The notes under the pieces: model-generated
What the model was told of the DNA's origin: nothing
What the model saw: only the letters and a program-made list of their open reading frames with translations
Database searches by the model: none
Position numbers and translations under genes: made by a program
In this document: positions 30,047 to 38,660 of the stretch, piece after piece
Position numbering within the stretch: position 1 is the stretch's first letter
How the letters are laid out: the number at the start of each line of letters is the position of its first letter
NCBI RefSeq assembly: GCF_000148995.1
Contig: NZ_GL538352.1
Location: forward strand, 1,195,178 to 1,259,177
Source of the DNA: Listeria grayi DSM 20601
GTDB taxonomy: Bacteria; Bacillota; Bacilli; Lactobacillales; Listeriaceae
Length of the DNA: 64,000 nt
Direction: 5' to 3'

Positions 30047-30877
30047 ATGGAACAATCACAAAAAAATATGATCACATTTTTAGACGCAAGCACTGCGGAA
30101 ATTATCGAAGACTGGTTGACTGGCATTTATGCAGAGAACAACTACACAAGTTTTGTATACTCCCCGCAATTTAAAGACGAGCTCAAAGCGGACAGCGAGC
30201 AGACCGCCAGCCTTATTTTAGATTATTTCGCGGATAAAGGCACTTTTTATCATTCCTTAGATAGCTGGCTGGCGCACATGTACAAGCGTCGGATGGAAAA
30301 CGAGGTCCCGCTTCCCGAAGTTATCATGACCTTAGATAAATTGAGACGGCAATTCATCAAAAAAATAACCGATTACTGTGTAGCTGATACCGAAGTTTCC
30401 AAACAGGCTTTTGCACATTATATGGAGAGCGTAAACAAAGCTTTCGACCGTATCAACGAAGCATTCAGCAATCTTTACTACCAAGCGATCAAGCAAGATA
30501 TGGAAACCCAATCTAAATTATTGGAAGAGATCAGCACGCCTGTGATCGCACTGACGGATAGTTTGGCGATCCTGCCACTGATGGGCGAGATCAATCCCGA
30601 TCGAGCGCGGACGATCATCGAAATAGCAGCAAGCAAATGCGTGTCGATCCAAGCAGAAGAACTTTGCATCGATTTTTCAGGGGTCTCTGCTTTCGATGAC
30701 GGACTAGGCGAAATGCTTGCCAACCTCGTCAACGTCTTGAACCTGCTCGGTGTATCGATCATCGTGTCGGGGATCCAATCGAGAATGGCAAAACAGATCG
30801 CACGAATGGATCTGCCTTTATCACTGAATGTTTATCCTTCACTGAAAGAAGTATTGCGAGAAAAGAATCATCATTGA
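30047..30877 (+). CDS. RsbR-paralogue stressosome protein with STAS domain
   Basis: 276 residues from the ATG at 30047, preceded by GGGGGGAAAG; in-frame starts at 30014 (TTG) and 30020 (ATG) are possible. The N-terminal ~150 residues are the RsbR-type non-haem globin sensor fold. The C-terminal ~115 are a STAS domain, with LLEEISTPVIALTDSLAILPLMG and the phosphorylatable Ser/Thr region DFSGVSAFDDGLGEML. It should be a mixed-stressosome subunit feeding the sigma-B cascade. As I recall, L. monocytogenes has such a paralogue beside holB. Confidence 0.85.
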   Translation: MEQSQKNMITFLDASTAEIIEDWLTGIYAENNYTSFVYSPQFKDELKADSEQTASLILDYFADKGTFYHSLDSWLAHMYKRRMENEVPLPEVIMTLDKLRRQFIKKITDYCVADTEVSKQAFAHYMESVNKAFDRINEAFSNLYYQAIKQDMETQSKLLEEISTPVIALTDSLAILPLMGEINPDRARTIIEIAASKCVSIQAEELCIDFSGVSAFDDGLGEMLANLVNVLNLLGVSIIVSGIQSRMAKQIARMDLPLSLNVYPSLKEVLREKNHH

Positions 30878-30896
30878 TCAAAATATAGAAATGCCT

Positions 30897-30940
30897 AAAA
30901 ACACTTTCAAAACCTTTAGCTGGTTACGAAAGTGTTTTTT
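30897..30940 (+). terminator. terminator after RsbR paralogue
   Basis: Arms AAAACACTTTC-type (30897-30908) and GAAAGTGTTTTTT (30928-30940) around a 19-base loop. Confidence 0.75.
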
Positions 30941-31016
30941 ATCTTATTAGTTCTCTGCTATAATAAAGGGGATCTTCAAACGTATCCGCTTTTCCAGCAG
31001 AAAGGAAGCGTCATAA

Positions 31017-31508
31017 ATGAAACGAAATAAAGATGTAGTTGCTTACAATTTGATTTTCCCTATCTGGGCGATCGTTGTTTTTCCACCCATACTTATCTTT
31101 ACGCTGCCCGCCAACTTTATCTTCGACAGTATCGTTTGTTTGTTAGGATTATGGATTTTTTCGGATCAAGTTTGGAAGAAATACAAAAAATATATCTTAA
31201 AAGTGTTTTTGTTAGGTTATCTAGCAGATATTATTGGTGCGATACCGCTTGTTATCCTTTATCTGAATGATGACGGTTCAGAAAAAACTTTTATTGATGC
31301 GATTGCGTATAATGTGTTTTGGCGAGTAGATACTGTAATCTTTATGACAGTCATTGTCGCGTTTGTTGGCTGGCTGATCTATTACTTTAATCGTAAATTT
31401 GTGTTTAAAAACGAAGCGCCTAAAACCGCGCGACGTCTATCTATTCTTCTAGCTGTACTTACCGCACCCTATTTCTTTTATTTCCCAGTAGAGTGGTTTT
31501 GGTATTGA
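31017..31508 (+). CDS. uncharacterised four-segment membrane protein
   Basis: 163 residues with about four membrane segments (near 13-48, 58-80, 98-125, 138-158), aromatic-rich at the end (PYFFYFPVEWFWY). I do not recognise the family. It is monocistronic: a TATAAT -10 lies upstream at about 30959-30964, GAAAGGAAG precedes the ATG, and a terminator follows. Confidence 0.7.
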   Translation: MKRNKDVVAYNLIFPIWAIVVFPPILIFTLPANFIFDSIVCLLGLWIFSDQVWKKYKKYILKVFLLGYLADIIGAIPLVILYLNDDGSEKTFIDAIAYNVFWRVDTVIFMTVIVAFVGWLIYYFNRKFVFKNEAPKTARRLSILLAVLTAPYFFYFPVEWFWY

Positions 31509-31524
31509 TACGAATAATTTGGTC

Positions 31525-31559
31525 AAAAAAACAGAGCATTATTGCAGCTCTGTTTTTTA
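31525..31559 (+). terminator. terminator between convergent genes
   Basis: ACAGAGC / GCTCTGT stem flanked by A and T runs, so it can serve both the membrane-protein gene and the convergent Crp-family gene. Confidence 0.75.
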
Positions 31560-31572
31560 TATAAGCACCCGC

Positions 31573-32232
31573 CTAAAAAATCACATGTTCCTGAATAACT
31601 TCCAGCTTTTTAATAATAATACACCGGTTCCGCGTTGTGATAACACCCGCTGATTTCAACTGCTGAAAGATCCGATTTACACTGCTGGCGGAGTTGATTC
31701 CGCAAAAATGACCGATCTCCTCATTGCTTACCATGAAATCAATCAAGTATTCTCCTTCTGCTATCTCCACTCCGAATAAATTATATAGTTCATACAATTG
31801 TGTACATACTGCCCCCAATTTCCCATTCATCAGCATTTGCTGCATTTTTTTGATAGAGCGCAGCAGCCGTGTGCGGTAATAATCTTTGACATAGATCTGC
31901 AATTCCACATCCTGATTGACATCTTTCCAAAACTGGACTCGATCGACTTGATACAATTCCGCACTATCCGATTCCACACGAATATTGAAAGGCGCATTAG
32001 TGAATTGGGAATACTCATCTCGTAGGAGCGATACGATATCCAGCTTATTGATATATTCCAAATTGAACTCCCGGCCATCTCGTGAAATAATACTCGTTTT
32101 GATAATCCCTTTTTTTAATATATATACATACGAATCTTCTAATCCTTCATACGTTAAATATTTACGTTTCCCTCTTGTAGTTACAAGGAAATCATTTGAA
32201 CTTACATATTTACTAAGAATCTCATGATCCAT
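31573..32232 (-). CDS. Crp/Fnr-family regulator related to PrfA
   Basis: 219 residues. It has a cyclic-nucleotide-type beta-roll (about 1-110), a long dimerisation helix, and a C-terminal winged helix-turn-helix with SNEEIGHFCGINSASSVNRI and LKSAGVI. The recognition region resembles PrfA-like listerial Crp paralogues, with a GI..S.S.VNRI core. There are no FNR-type N-terminal cysteines. It is divergent from an MFS transporter gene and shares with it a PrfA-box-like palindrome, so it probably regulates itself and the transporter. No cAMP-binding signature is complete. Confidence 0.82.
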   Translation of the reverse strand: MDHEILSKYVSSNDFLVTTRGKRKYLTYEGLEDSYVYILKKGIIKTSIISRDGREFNLEYINKLDIVSLLRDEYSQFTNAPFNIRVESDSAELYQVDRVQFWKDVNQDVELQIYVKDYYRTRLLRSIKKMQQMLMNGKLGAVCTQLYELYNLFGVEIAEGEYLIDFMVSNEEIGHFCGINSASSVNRIFQQLKSAGVITTRNRCIIIKKLEVIQEHVIF

Positions 32233-32296
32233 CCCTTAACCTCCTTTTTTTATTCAACGCCTGCCTTTACGCATTTCCTTTTATTATTTATACCCT

Positions 32297-32367
32297 ATCA
32301 TACAAAAATACATACGATTCTTTTTTAACATTTGTTATACATTTTCGTGTTTATCGTAGTTGAATAT
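32297..32367. promoter_or_regulatory. PrfA-box-like palindrome with -10 elements on both sides
   Basis: TTAACATTTGTTAT at 32325-32338 differs from the perfect box TTAACANNTGTTAA at one base. On the minus strand a TATGAT -10 (32302-32297) lies 22 bases away. On the plus strand GAATAT (32362-32367) lies 23 bases away. A 22-23-base gap is the PrfA-promoter rule. Confidence 0.6.
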
Positions 32368-32503
32368 CAAACTGGAATGTCAGAAAAACAAATCCCCCCT
32401 ATAATAATGCTTGTCAGCAGAGGCAAATCATCTCCCTGCGAACAAATTTTCCATACAATTCTGTAGCAATTATAAATTATATAAGGGAAGGAAATTCAAC
32501 TAT

Positions 32504-33688
32504 ATGAAAGAAAAATTATTCAACAAAGGATTTATTTTAATCACATTAATTAATTTTATTGTTTATCTTGTGTATTACTTGATGATGGTCATCATCGCTG
32601 TGATCGCCCAAGAAAAACTAAACGCCTCCCTAGGGCAAGCGGGCTTTGCTTCCGGCATTTATATTATTGGTACATTACTGGCTCGGCTTTATATGGGGAA
32701 AAAACTAGAAGTATTCGGACGAAAACAAGTCTTGCGATATGGCATCTTATTTTACCTTGTAACCACGATCGCTTATGTTTATATGCCTTCGATTTTCGTC
32801 ATGTTTCTGATACGCTTTTTAAACGGTTTTGCTTATGGTACGACTTCCACCGCGACCAATGCGATTGTAACAGCCTATATTCCTAAATCCAGAAACGGTG
32901 AAGGAATCAATTATTATGGGTTGAGCACCAGTTTAGCAGCAGCGATCGGTCCATTCATCGGCATGATCCTGCTCAGCAAAACAAGTTTTTACACGATTAT
33001 TGTCTTTTCCACCATTATTATTTTCTTGACCGCAGTCCTCTGCTTCTATCTTCCAGTAAAAAATATCGTTTTAACAGCAGAACACCGCAAAGCATTGCAA
33101 AAATGGAGCATTTCCAGTTTTATCGAATACAAAGTGCTGCCAATCGCTTTTGTTGCCTTTTTAATGGGGATCTCGTATTCTACGGTACTCACATTCTTGG
33201 CTTCTTACGCCAGAGTGATCAACCTTGTTGGCGCAAGTTCCTTCTTCTTCGTCGTTTACGCTTTAGTCATCACTGCGACCCGGCCACTATCAGGTAAAAT
33301 TTTTGACCTTAAAGGGGAACGGTATGTCATGTATCCCAGCTATATTTTTCTAGCTATCGGATTATTCGTACTAAGTATCGCTTCCAACAGCTTTGTATTA
33401 CTGCTTTCCGGCGGTTTGATCGGGTTAGGTTATGGAACATTTATGTCGAATGGGCAAGCAGTCTCTTTGAAAGTCTGCGAACCACACCGGATCGGTATTG
33501 GCCTCTCCACCTACTTTATCGGACTTGACCTAGGCTTAGGAGTTGGCCCTTACATCATGGGAGAAATCCATAGCATTATGTCATTCCAAGGTCTATATAT
33601 TATTGCAGCAATCATTGCCGCAGCTTGTATCTTTATCTATATGGTTTTATATAAAAAATATTTTGCAATTAATCAAAATCAACTTTAA
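32504..33688 (+). CDS. MFS transporter
   Basis: 394 residues from the ATG at 32504, with AAGGGAAGGAAA upstream; the longer frame from 32411 has no site and a polar, atypical start. It has twelve membrane segments, with the MFS loop-2 motif in MGKKLEVFGRKQVLRYG. It looks like a drug/H+ antiporter or metabolite exporter; the substrate is not readable. A second possible promoter (TATAAT at 32399-32404) precedes it. It is divergent from the PrfA-like regulator and coupled to a small downstream gene. Confidence 0.85.
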   Translation: MKEKLFNKGFILITLINFIVYLVYYLMMVIIAVIAQEKLNASLGQAGFASGIYIIGTLLARLYMGKKLEVFGRKQVLRYGILFYLVTTIAYVYMPSIFVMFLIRFLNGFAYGTTSTATNAIVTAYIPKSRNGEGINYYGLSTSLAAAIGPFIGMILLSKTSFYTIIVFSTIIIFLTAVLCFYLPVKNIVLTAEHRKALQKWSISSFIEYKVLPIAFVAFLMGISYSTVLTFLASYARVINLVGASSFFFVVYALVITATRPLSGKIFDLKGERYVMYPSYIFLAIGLFVLSIASNSFVLLLSGGLIGLGYGTFMSNGQAVSLKVCEPHRIGIGLSTYFIGLDLGLGVGPYIMGEIHSIMSFQGLYIIAAIIAAACIFIYMVLYKKYFAINQNQL

Positions 33689-33702
33689 AAGGAGTGTATG
33701 TT

Positions 33703-33951
33703 ATGAATCCCAACATGCTATTGATCACATCCGCCGGCTATATCGTCGGTATTGCATCCACAGATGACGAAGAAAGAAAACTAGTTACGCTAAAGGACGT
33801 TTACATCAACAACGCCGCACAACAGCTCATCGATCATTTTGAAAGTTTGAAAGTCGCAAGAGAGCAGATCATCGGATATAAATCTTTGTCTGCGGCAGAT
33901 ACACAAAAACTACTCGCAAGATGGCAAGCGAACTATTTTACAACTTCTTGA
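33703..33951 (+). CDS. uncharacterised small protein downstream of MFS transporter
   Basis: 82 residues from the ATG at 33703, with AAAGGAGTG six bases before it and only 14 bases after the transporter stop. The N-terminal part looks like a beta hairpin (LLITSAGYIVGIAS) followed by two helices. No family recognised. The tight spacing suggests joint function or regulation with the transporter. Confidence 0.65.
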   Translation: MNPNMLLITSAGYIVGIASTDDEERKLVTLKDVYINNAAQQLIDHFESLKVAREQIIGYKSLSAADTQKLLARWQANYFTTS

Positions 33952-33965
33952 TGGTTGAAAGGCGA

Positions 33966-34002
33966 ACAAAAAACTCTGCCTAGTGATGGCGGAGTTTTTT
34001 GT
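33966..34002 (+). terminator. terminator of MFS-small protein operon
   Basis: AAAACTC-GCC / GGC-GAGTTTT stem with one mismatch, a 7-base loop and a T run. Confidence 0.75.
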
Positions 34003-34223
34003 TTGTATATGCTTTTACTTGATTTTGCCATTGTGATCACATTGGGCATTGACTCGTATATACTCCATGCAAGAACATCCCAACGTCACTTTTATGTAAA
34101 TTTCAATTCGATAGGCTCGCTTTATTTCTTATGCCTGTACAAAATCTGATATATTAAAATTATTACTGGTGTTATTAGAATTAAGTTTTTCACCTTTAAA
34201 TCTCTGACGAGTTTAAATTGATT

Positions 34224-34567
34224 TTATAACATTCCAGAGAGGAAAAATAAAACATACAAATACAGAATTATACATGTAATATATTTACTTGATACTGCCA
34301 AAAAATGATTTGGGTATCTTAGTGATAAGAATAGTGCTATTACAAATAGCGGTAGTGCATAAAACATTGTATAATGATTTCCAGCATCTCCATGTGACCA
34401 CGCCGGAAGATTTACATATGCTAATACTTTATCTCCAATCGTTTATCTTTCCAAGTAAATGCCCACAATATTCCTAGAATCAAATACAAAAAAGAAAAAC
34501 TACCTTTTCCTATTACCTTTTTTTCATTCTGAATTCCTATTGTATCTGAATTAAATATTTTTTCCAC
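34224..34567 (-). pseudogene. frameshifted small membrane protein gene
   Basis: On the minus strand one frame reads about 45 residues with a membrane segment (FLYLILGILWAFTWKDK) up to a stop. The next frame continues smoothly: TIGDKVLAYVNLPAWSHGD, then two more membrane segments, to TAA at 34224. Adding one A in the run GATAAA-CGATT restores a single frame of ~110 codons. A GGAGGTG ribosome site lies at 34570-34565, but the likely start codon reads ATA. Family unknown. The gene is broken and flanked by other decayed genes. Confidence 0.6.
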
Positions 34568-34836
34568 CTCCGTCTATTTTCTAAATTCCTGCATAAATAT
34601 TCAGATAATTACAAATATTATCTTTTCCATTTTAGCACAGTTAAGATAAAAAAGCTGTGGAGATTCTGTGACGTTTTCCCAAAAAAGTGTTTCTTTTATA
34701 GACAAAAATCCAACTTTTATCGCTTGGATAACATTTCAGCTTTTCATTACGTCTAGAAAATCATGCTCTTCAATGCGCAATTTTTATCTATTCTACAAAA
34801 AAAGCCAAGCTCTATGAAGCTTGGCTTTTCTCCTAC
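34568..34836. other. AT-rich intergenic stretch
   Basis: No gene seen. It contains poly-A/T tracts and, at its right end, the terminator at 34795-34829. It separates two pseudogenes. Confidence 0.6.
34795..34829 (-). terminator. terminator of the broken SDR gene
   Basis: AAGCCAAGCTTCATAGAGCTTGGCTT on the minus strand followed by TTTTTTT. Perfect stem. Confidence 0.85.
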
Positions 34837-35683
34837 TTAACGAAACAACCCTTCCGTATTCTCCCACAACTCCAACGCCAATTCCTTATCGATCGCATAC
34901 TCCTTCACACCAGTAACTTCATTTCCCGGTGTATAAAGGGGGGAAATATCAGCATTCTCGCAATAAACACCGCCTAGCCGTTCCCATGGCTGACATTTCT
35001 TCATCGGTAAGGCTGGAAGAAAGTCCTGTCACGATGCCGCCGGGATGCACGGCAAAGGCGCGGATACCTGATTCTTTGTAAAGTTTATCCAGTGCAATCG
35101 TGAAGAGGACGACTGCCGTTTTTGCTTGCGCGTATGCTTTCCACTTATCATAAGGCTTTTCCAAGAAGTTAGGGTCTTCAAAATCAAATGGCGCACGCCA
35201 ATGTGCGCGGGAAGATAGATTGACTATCCGAGCATTGCCAGTTTTTTTCAGCAATGGGAGCAATGCTTTCGTCAAATAATAATGACCTAAGTAGTTACTT
35301 GAGATCTGCAGTTCATTGCCGAGGGGATCTCTTGCAAAGGGGATAGCCATGACGCCGGCACAGTTGATCAAGATATCTAGCTGCTGATAGTTGGCTTGGA
35401 ACCAATCCGTAAATCCAGCAATCGTCTTTCTGTCGCTGAGATCTACAGGAGTTTGATATAGTGTTACTTGTGGCAGGTCTATTAATGCTTGTTTTGCTTT
35501 GGATAGATTTCTTGCAAACACCACTACTTCAGCGTTCGCGCTGGCAAGAGTCCTGACTGTTTCTAGTCCTAGACCTGCTGTCCCGCCTGTTACAACAACG
35601 ATTTTTCCTTTTAAATCGATACCTTTGATCACATCAGTCGTTGTTGTTCTTGCACTTCCACCATTATTTAATGGATTTTGCAT
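34837..35683 (-). pseudogene. short-chain dehydrogenase gene disrupted by an internal deletion
   Basis: The first ~234 codons give a good SDR: TGGTAGLGLET cofactor loop, NCAGVMA, NLSSRAHW, catalytic YAQAK. At about 34986 the frame runs into RRCLLREC and a stop at 34949. In the neighbouring frame the normal SDR ending follows, LGGVYCENADISP... and GVKEYAIDKELALELW, to a TAA at 34837. The segment usually found between (the PEQGA-type loop) is missing. So a deletion whose length is not a multiple of three has broken the gene. It starts inside the merR stop (TAATG). Confidence 0.8.
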
Positions 35684-36042
35684 TATTTTCCGCCACCTTT
35701 AAGTTTATTAAAGTGAGAGACTTTGTAATGGATCTTTGTCAGGATCTGCTGCCGCTTTTGCAGTTCTGATTCGACCTCTAGAGCATGTGCTTGCAAGATC
35801 GCATAGCATTCTGCATTATCGCCTGCTTTATATGCATCGACATAACGTTTGATTTTCTCCAGCGACATATCCGTTTCCCGCAAGTTCACAATAAAGCCGA
35901 GATAGTGGATCGCGGTTTGGCTGTAAAGTTTATAGCCCCGTTCATTCTTAGGTGCTTCATCGATCAGACCGAGTTTTTCATAGTAGCGGATCGTTGGGAT
36001 CGAGATGCCTACCTGCCTTGCTGCTTCTGATATTTGGTACAT
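35683..36042 (-). CDS. MerR-family transcriptional regulator
   Basis: 119 residues from the ATG at 36042 with AGGTGAGA upstream. The N-terminal winged HTH is typical: YQISEAARQVGISIPTIRYYEKLGLI. A dimerisation coiled coil follows. No metal-binding cysteines in the C-terminal part, so it probably senses an organic signal. Its promoter has the 19-base spacer bound by MerR proteins, pointing to autoregulation together with the (now broken) SDR gene. Confidence 0.92.
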   Translation of the reverse strand: MYQISEAARQVGISIPTIRYYEKLGLIDEAPKNERGYKLYSQTAIHYLGFIVNLRETDMSLEKIKRYVDAYKAGDNAECYAILQAHALEVESELQKRQQILTKIHYKVSHFNKLKGGGK

Positions 36043-36062
36043 CGTTCTCACCTCACTTTATG

Positions 36063-36093
36063 ACTATACAAGGTAAAGTTGACTTTATGTCAA
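36063..36093 (-). promoter_or_regulatory. MerR-type promoter with 19-base spacer
   Basis: On the minus strand TTGACA (36093-36088), exactly 19 bases, TATAGT (36068-36063). The spacer holds the dyad AAAGTCAACTTT. Over-long spacers of this size are the MerR-activation hallmark. Confidence 0.75.
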
Positions 36094-36120
36094 CAAGAAA
36101 AACTTTTCTTTTCAAAAAAG

Positions 36121-36150
36121 CGCGTGAAAACCGCTAAAAGTTTTCACGCG
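36121..36150 (-). terminator. terminator downstream of dppA
   Basis: Perfect 11-pair stem CGCGTGAAAAC / GTTTTCACGCG with an 8-base loop, A-rich before (T run on the minus strand). Confidence 0.8.
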
Positions 36151-36163
36151 ACTATTGCTTATT

Positions 36164-36985
36164 TTAGGAAGAAAACGCACATTTCATCGCTAATTCTGTC
36201 ATTGCGATCATTGCTTGATACGCTTCCACGATCGTGTCTGCTTGAAATTCCACTGTCGTTTCCTCCACGATCTTGGATTTCGGGATCATAGATGCCCATT
36301 CGGCTTGCCCGTAATTACAAAACTCGATTTTCAGCACAGGCTTTTCTGGTGGCGTCAATAGTACCGCTTTATTACCGGAAAAGGCTTTTTCGGCTGCTTC
36401 CCGGACGATTCGTTCGCTTTCGGCCAGTGAATACACGATAGCGGAGGATCTGGAAACTGCTTCTTTTACGATCGCAGTTTCGATGCCATCGATCAGCTGT
36501 GCTGCTTCGGCAGCGATCTGATCATCCCCACTAACTAAAATGACTGGAACACCGTAATAGCCTGCTACATAAGCATTGAAACCAAACTCGCCGATGATCT
36601 GGTCATTGATTTTGAAATGGCGCACACCGGCCGTCATGGAATGGCTCATCACACCCGGCTGACCTGCTCGCGAATGATACCCCAGAAAGACAGCTGCATC
36701 GGCACTTTCATCTAAACCTTGTACCATCGACATTGGTTTCACATCCCCGCTGATCAGTTTTGCCTGCGGGTGAATATCCTCAACCAGCAAATTGTTCATT
36801 TTAGAATGGCTGTCATTGAGAATCACTTCGTCATAGCCTGCTCGAAATGCTTCTTCTACGACCCAGTTTGCTTCTTGGGTCATGATCCGCTGTCCGCGCG
36901 TGTAGTTGTATTTGCTCGAGTCGACAAATGTATCATCTGGCAAACCGTTTATGCCTTCCATATCTACTGAAACCCATAATTTCAT
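36164..36985 (-). CDS. dppA: M55 D-aminopeptidase DppA
   Basis: 273 residues from the ATG at 36985 with AAGGAG at a good distance; the ATG at 36994 is inside that site. DppA is a zinc D-aminopeptidase that removes N-terminal D-Ala from peptides such as those released from the cell wall. Visible: SVDMEGINGL (Asp-x-Glu ligands), NDSHSKMNNL, YHSRAG and SHSMTAGVRH. It is the last gene of a recycling operon with a YkfC-like endopeptidase. Confidence 0.93.
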   Translation of the reverse strand: MKLWVSVDMEGINGLPDDTFVDSSKYNYTRGQRIMTQEANWVVEEAFRAGYDEVILNDSHSKMNNLLVEDIHPQAKLISGDVKPMSMVQGLDESADAAVFLGYHSRAGQPGVMSHSMTAGVRHFKINDQIIGEFGFNAYVAGYYGVPVILVSGDDQIAAEAAQLIDGIETAIVKEAVSRSSAIVYSLAESERIVREAAEKAFSGNKAVLLTPPEKPVLKIEFCNYGQAEWASMIPKSKIVEETTVEFQADTIVEAYQAMIAMTELAMKCAFSS

Positions 36986-36998
36986 TTTTTGCATCTCC

Positions 36999-38642
36999 TT
37001 ATTTTAAATACGCTTCTTTGTAGGAAAAAGTCGTGCCGAAATTATGGTGGACGATTCCTCTTACATTATTTTTCTGCAAGTTCGTGATCGCGGTTTGATA
37101 AAGCGGTACGATCACAGCATCTGTTTCGATCAGTTGTTTTTCTGCGCCAATAAAAGTTTCCCAGCGTTTTTCAGGATCGACCGTTAGTGTGGTGGACGCA
37201 TCTTTTATTTTCTTATCATAGTCCTTATTGGAATAACCTGTCGCATTATACGTATTTCCAGTCGTATAGTTGCCCAAGAAAGTTAGCGGATCTTGGAAAT
37301 CTGGTCCCCAATTGGAAAGGGCGATCTCATAATCCTGATCACGCGTTTGTTGCAGCAGGTTCTTCTTCGGAACTGTTTTTAGTTTGATCGTCACGCCCGG
37401 CAAGGATTTTTCCAGTTGACCTTGTAGGTACTCAGCCACTTTTTTACTAGATTCCAAGTCAGAGTTCAAGATCTCCAATTGAATGGATTTGCCTAGTTCT
37501 TGTTTGGCTTTATCTAAATAGGTCTTGGCTTCTTTTTCATTGTGTTCCATATAATTCCCGCTTTCTTTACGGAAATCTTCTCCCGTTTTCGGGTTGGTAA
37601 CGAATTTTTCTGGTACATAGCCATAGATTGCTTTGGACCCATCAGCCAGCACTTTTTTGATGAGTGTTTCCTTATCGACCGCCAGAGCTATTGCTTTACG
37701 CAAATTTTCATTCGCCAACGGAGTTTTTTTGCCGTCTCGCTCTTGATTGAGTTTCAAATGCGTCACGTAAGCATCGACCATGGAATGATAATCTTTGTTG
37801 TTTTGTTTTTGTGCGGCATAATCACCGGATAGCGTTGCCACATCTAATTTATTGGTATCGTATAGATTAACAGCGGTGTTTGGTGCTTTGACCGCGTTAA
37901 ATTCTAAATGCTCTGATTTCACGTGTTTTTTATCCCAATACTTAGGGTTTTTAGTCATTGTCCATTTTTTAGCAGTATTTGTCCATTTGCTTAATGTGAA
38001 TGGACCGTTATAGATCATTCGTTCACTGCTTTGGGCGTATTTGTCGCCTTGTTTTTTCACATATGCTTCATTTTGCGGATAGAACACATTAAATGCCAGT
38101 AAAGAAGTGAAATAGGGAACCGGTCTTTCTAATTTTATTTCTAGTGTATGATCATCCACCGCTTTGACGCCTAATGTCTTAGGGTCCTTTTTATTATTGA
38201 TGATCGCCGTGCCATTCTCGATCGTGCCATCTAGTAAAAAGGCATATTGCGCTGCTGTATCGGGATTCGCGAGTTTGCGCCATGCAAATACAAAGTCTTT
38301 TGCCGTTACTGCGGTTCCATTCGACCACTTTGCATTATTTCGCAAATGAATGGTATAGGTTTTCTTATCTTTGCTAAGTTTCGGCATTTCTTTGGCTACC
38401 GCTGGGACAGCTTGATCTTTTTTATTTAATGTATATAAACCTTCAAAAACTTGCCCCTGAGCATTGAAGCTGGGAACATCTTGAGAAAGTACTGAATCCA
38501 TTGAAGATACTTCTGAATTTTCCATTAATTTTAATGTTTTCGAGCTGTCATCAGCGCCGCTCTTATTGCCGCTCCCACAGCCTACCATAAACACAGCCAA
38601 TACTACTGTTAGAACTAACAAGCTTGTCATTTTCTTTTTCAT
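36999..38642 (-). CDS. oligopeptide-binding lipoprotein (OppA/DppE family)
   Basis: 547 residues. It has a lipoprotein signal: Lys start, hydrophobic core, MVGCGSG lipobox with Cys at about residue 22. The rest is an SBP family 5 protein with the KAVDDHTLEIKLERPVPYF and ALSNWGPDFQDPLTFLGNY signatures of OppA/DppE. It captures peptides outside the cell. No permease or ATPase genes are next to it, so it must use an Opp/Dpp transporter encoded elsewhere. Together with dppA and YkfC its likely ligands are wall peptides. Confidence 0.9.
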   Translation of the reverse strand: MKKKMTSLLVLTVVLAVFMVGCGSGNKSGADDSSKTLKLMENSEVSSMDSVLSQDVPSFNAQGQVFEGLYTLNKKDQAVPAVAKEMPKLSKDKKTYTIHLRNNAKWSNGTAVTAKDFVFAWRKLANPDTAAQYAFLLDGTIENGTAIINNKKDPKTLGVKAVDDHTLEIKLERPVPYFTSLLAFNVFYPQNEAYVKKQGDKYAQSSERMIYNGPFTLSKWTNTAKKWTMTKNPKYWDKKHVKSEHLEFNAVKAPNTAVNLYDTNKLDVATLSGDYAAQKQNNKDYHSMVDAYVTHLKLNQERDGKKTPLANENLRKAIALAVDKETLIKKVLADGSKAIYGYVPEKFVTNPKTGEDFRKESGNYMEHNEKEAKTYLDKAKQELGKSIQLEILNSDLESSKKVAEYLQGQLEKSLPGVTIKLKTVPKKNLLQQTRDQDYEIALSNWGPDFQDPLTFLGNYTTGNTYNATGYSNKDYDKKIKDASTTLTVDPEKRWETFIGAEKQLIETDAVIVPLYQTAITNLQKNNVRGIVHHNFGTTFSYKEAYLK

Positions 38643-38660
38643 CCTTGCTCCTCCTCCTCA

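Noticed and set aside
33955-34149. Open frame of 64 codons after the MFS operon
   Set aside because: It starts inside the operon terminator, has no ribosome site and no family resemblance.
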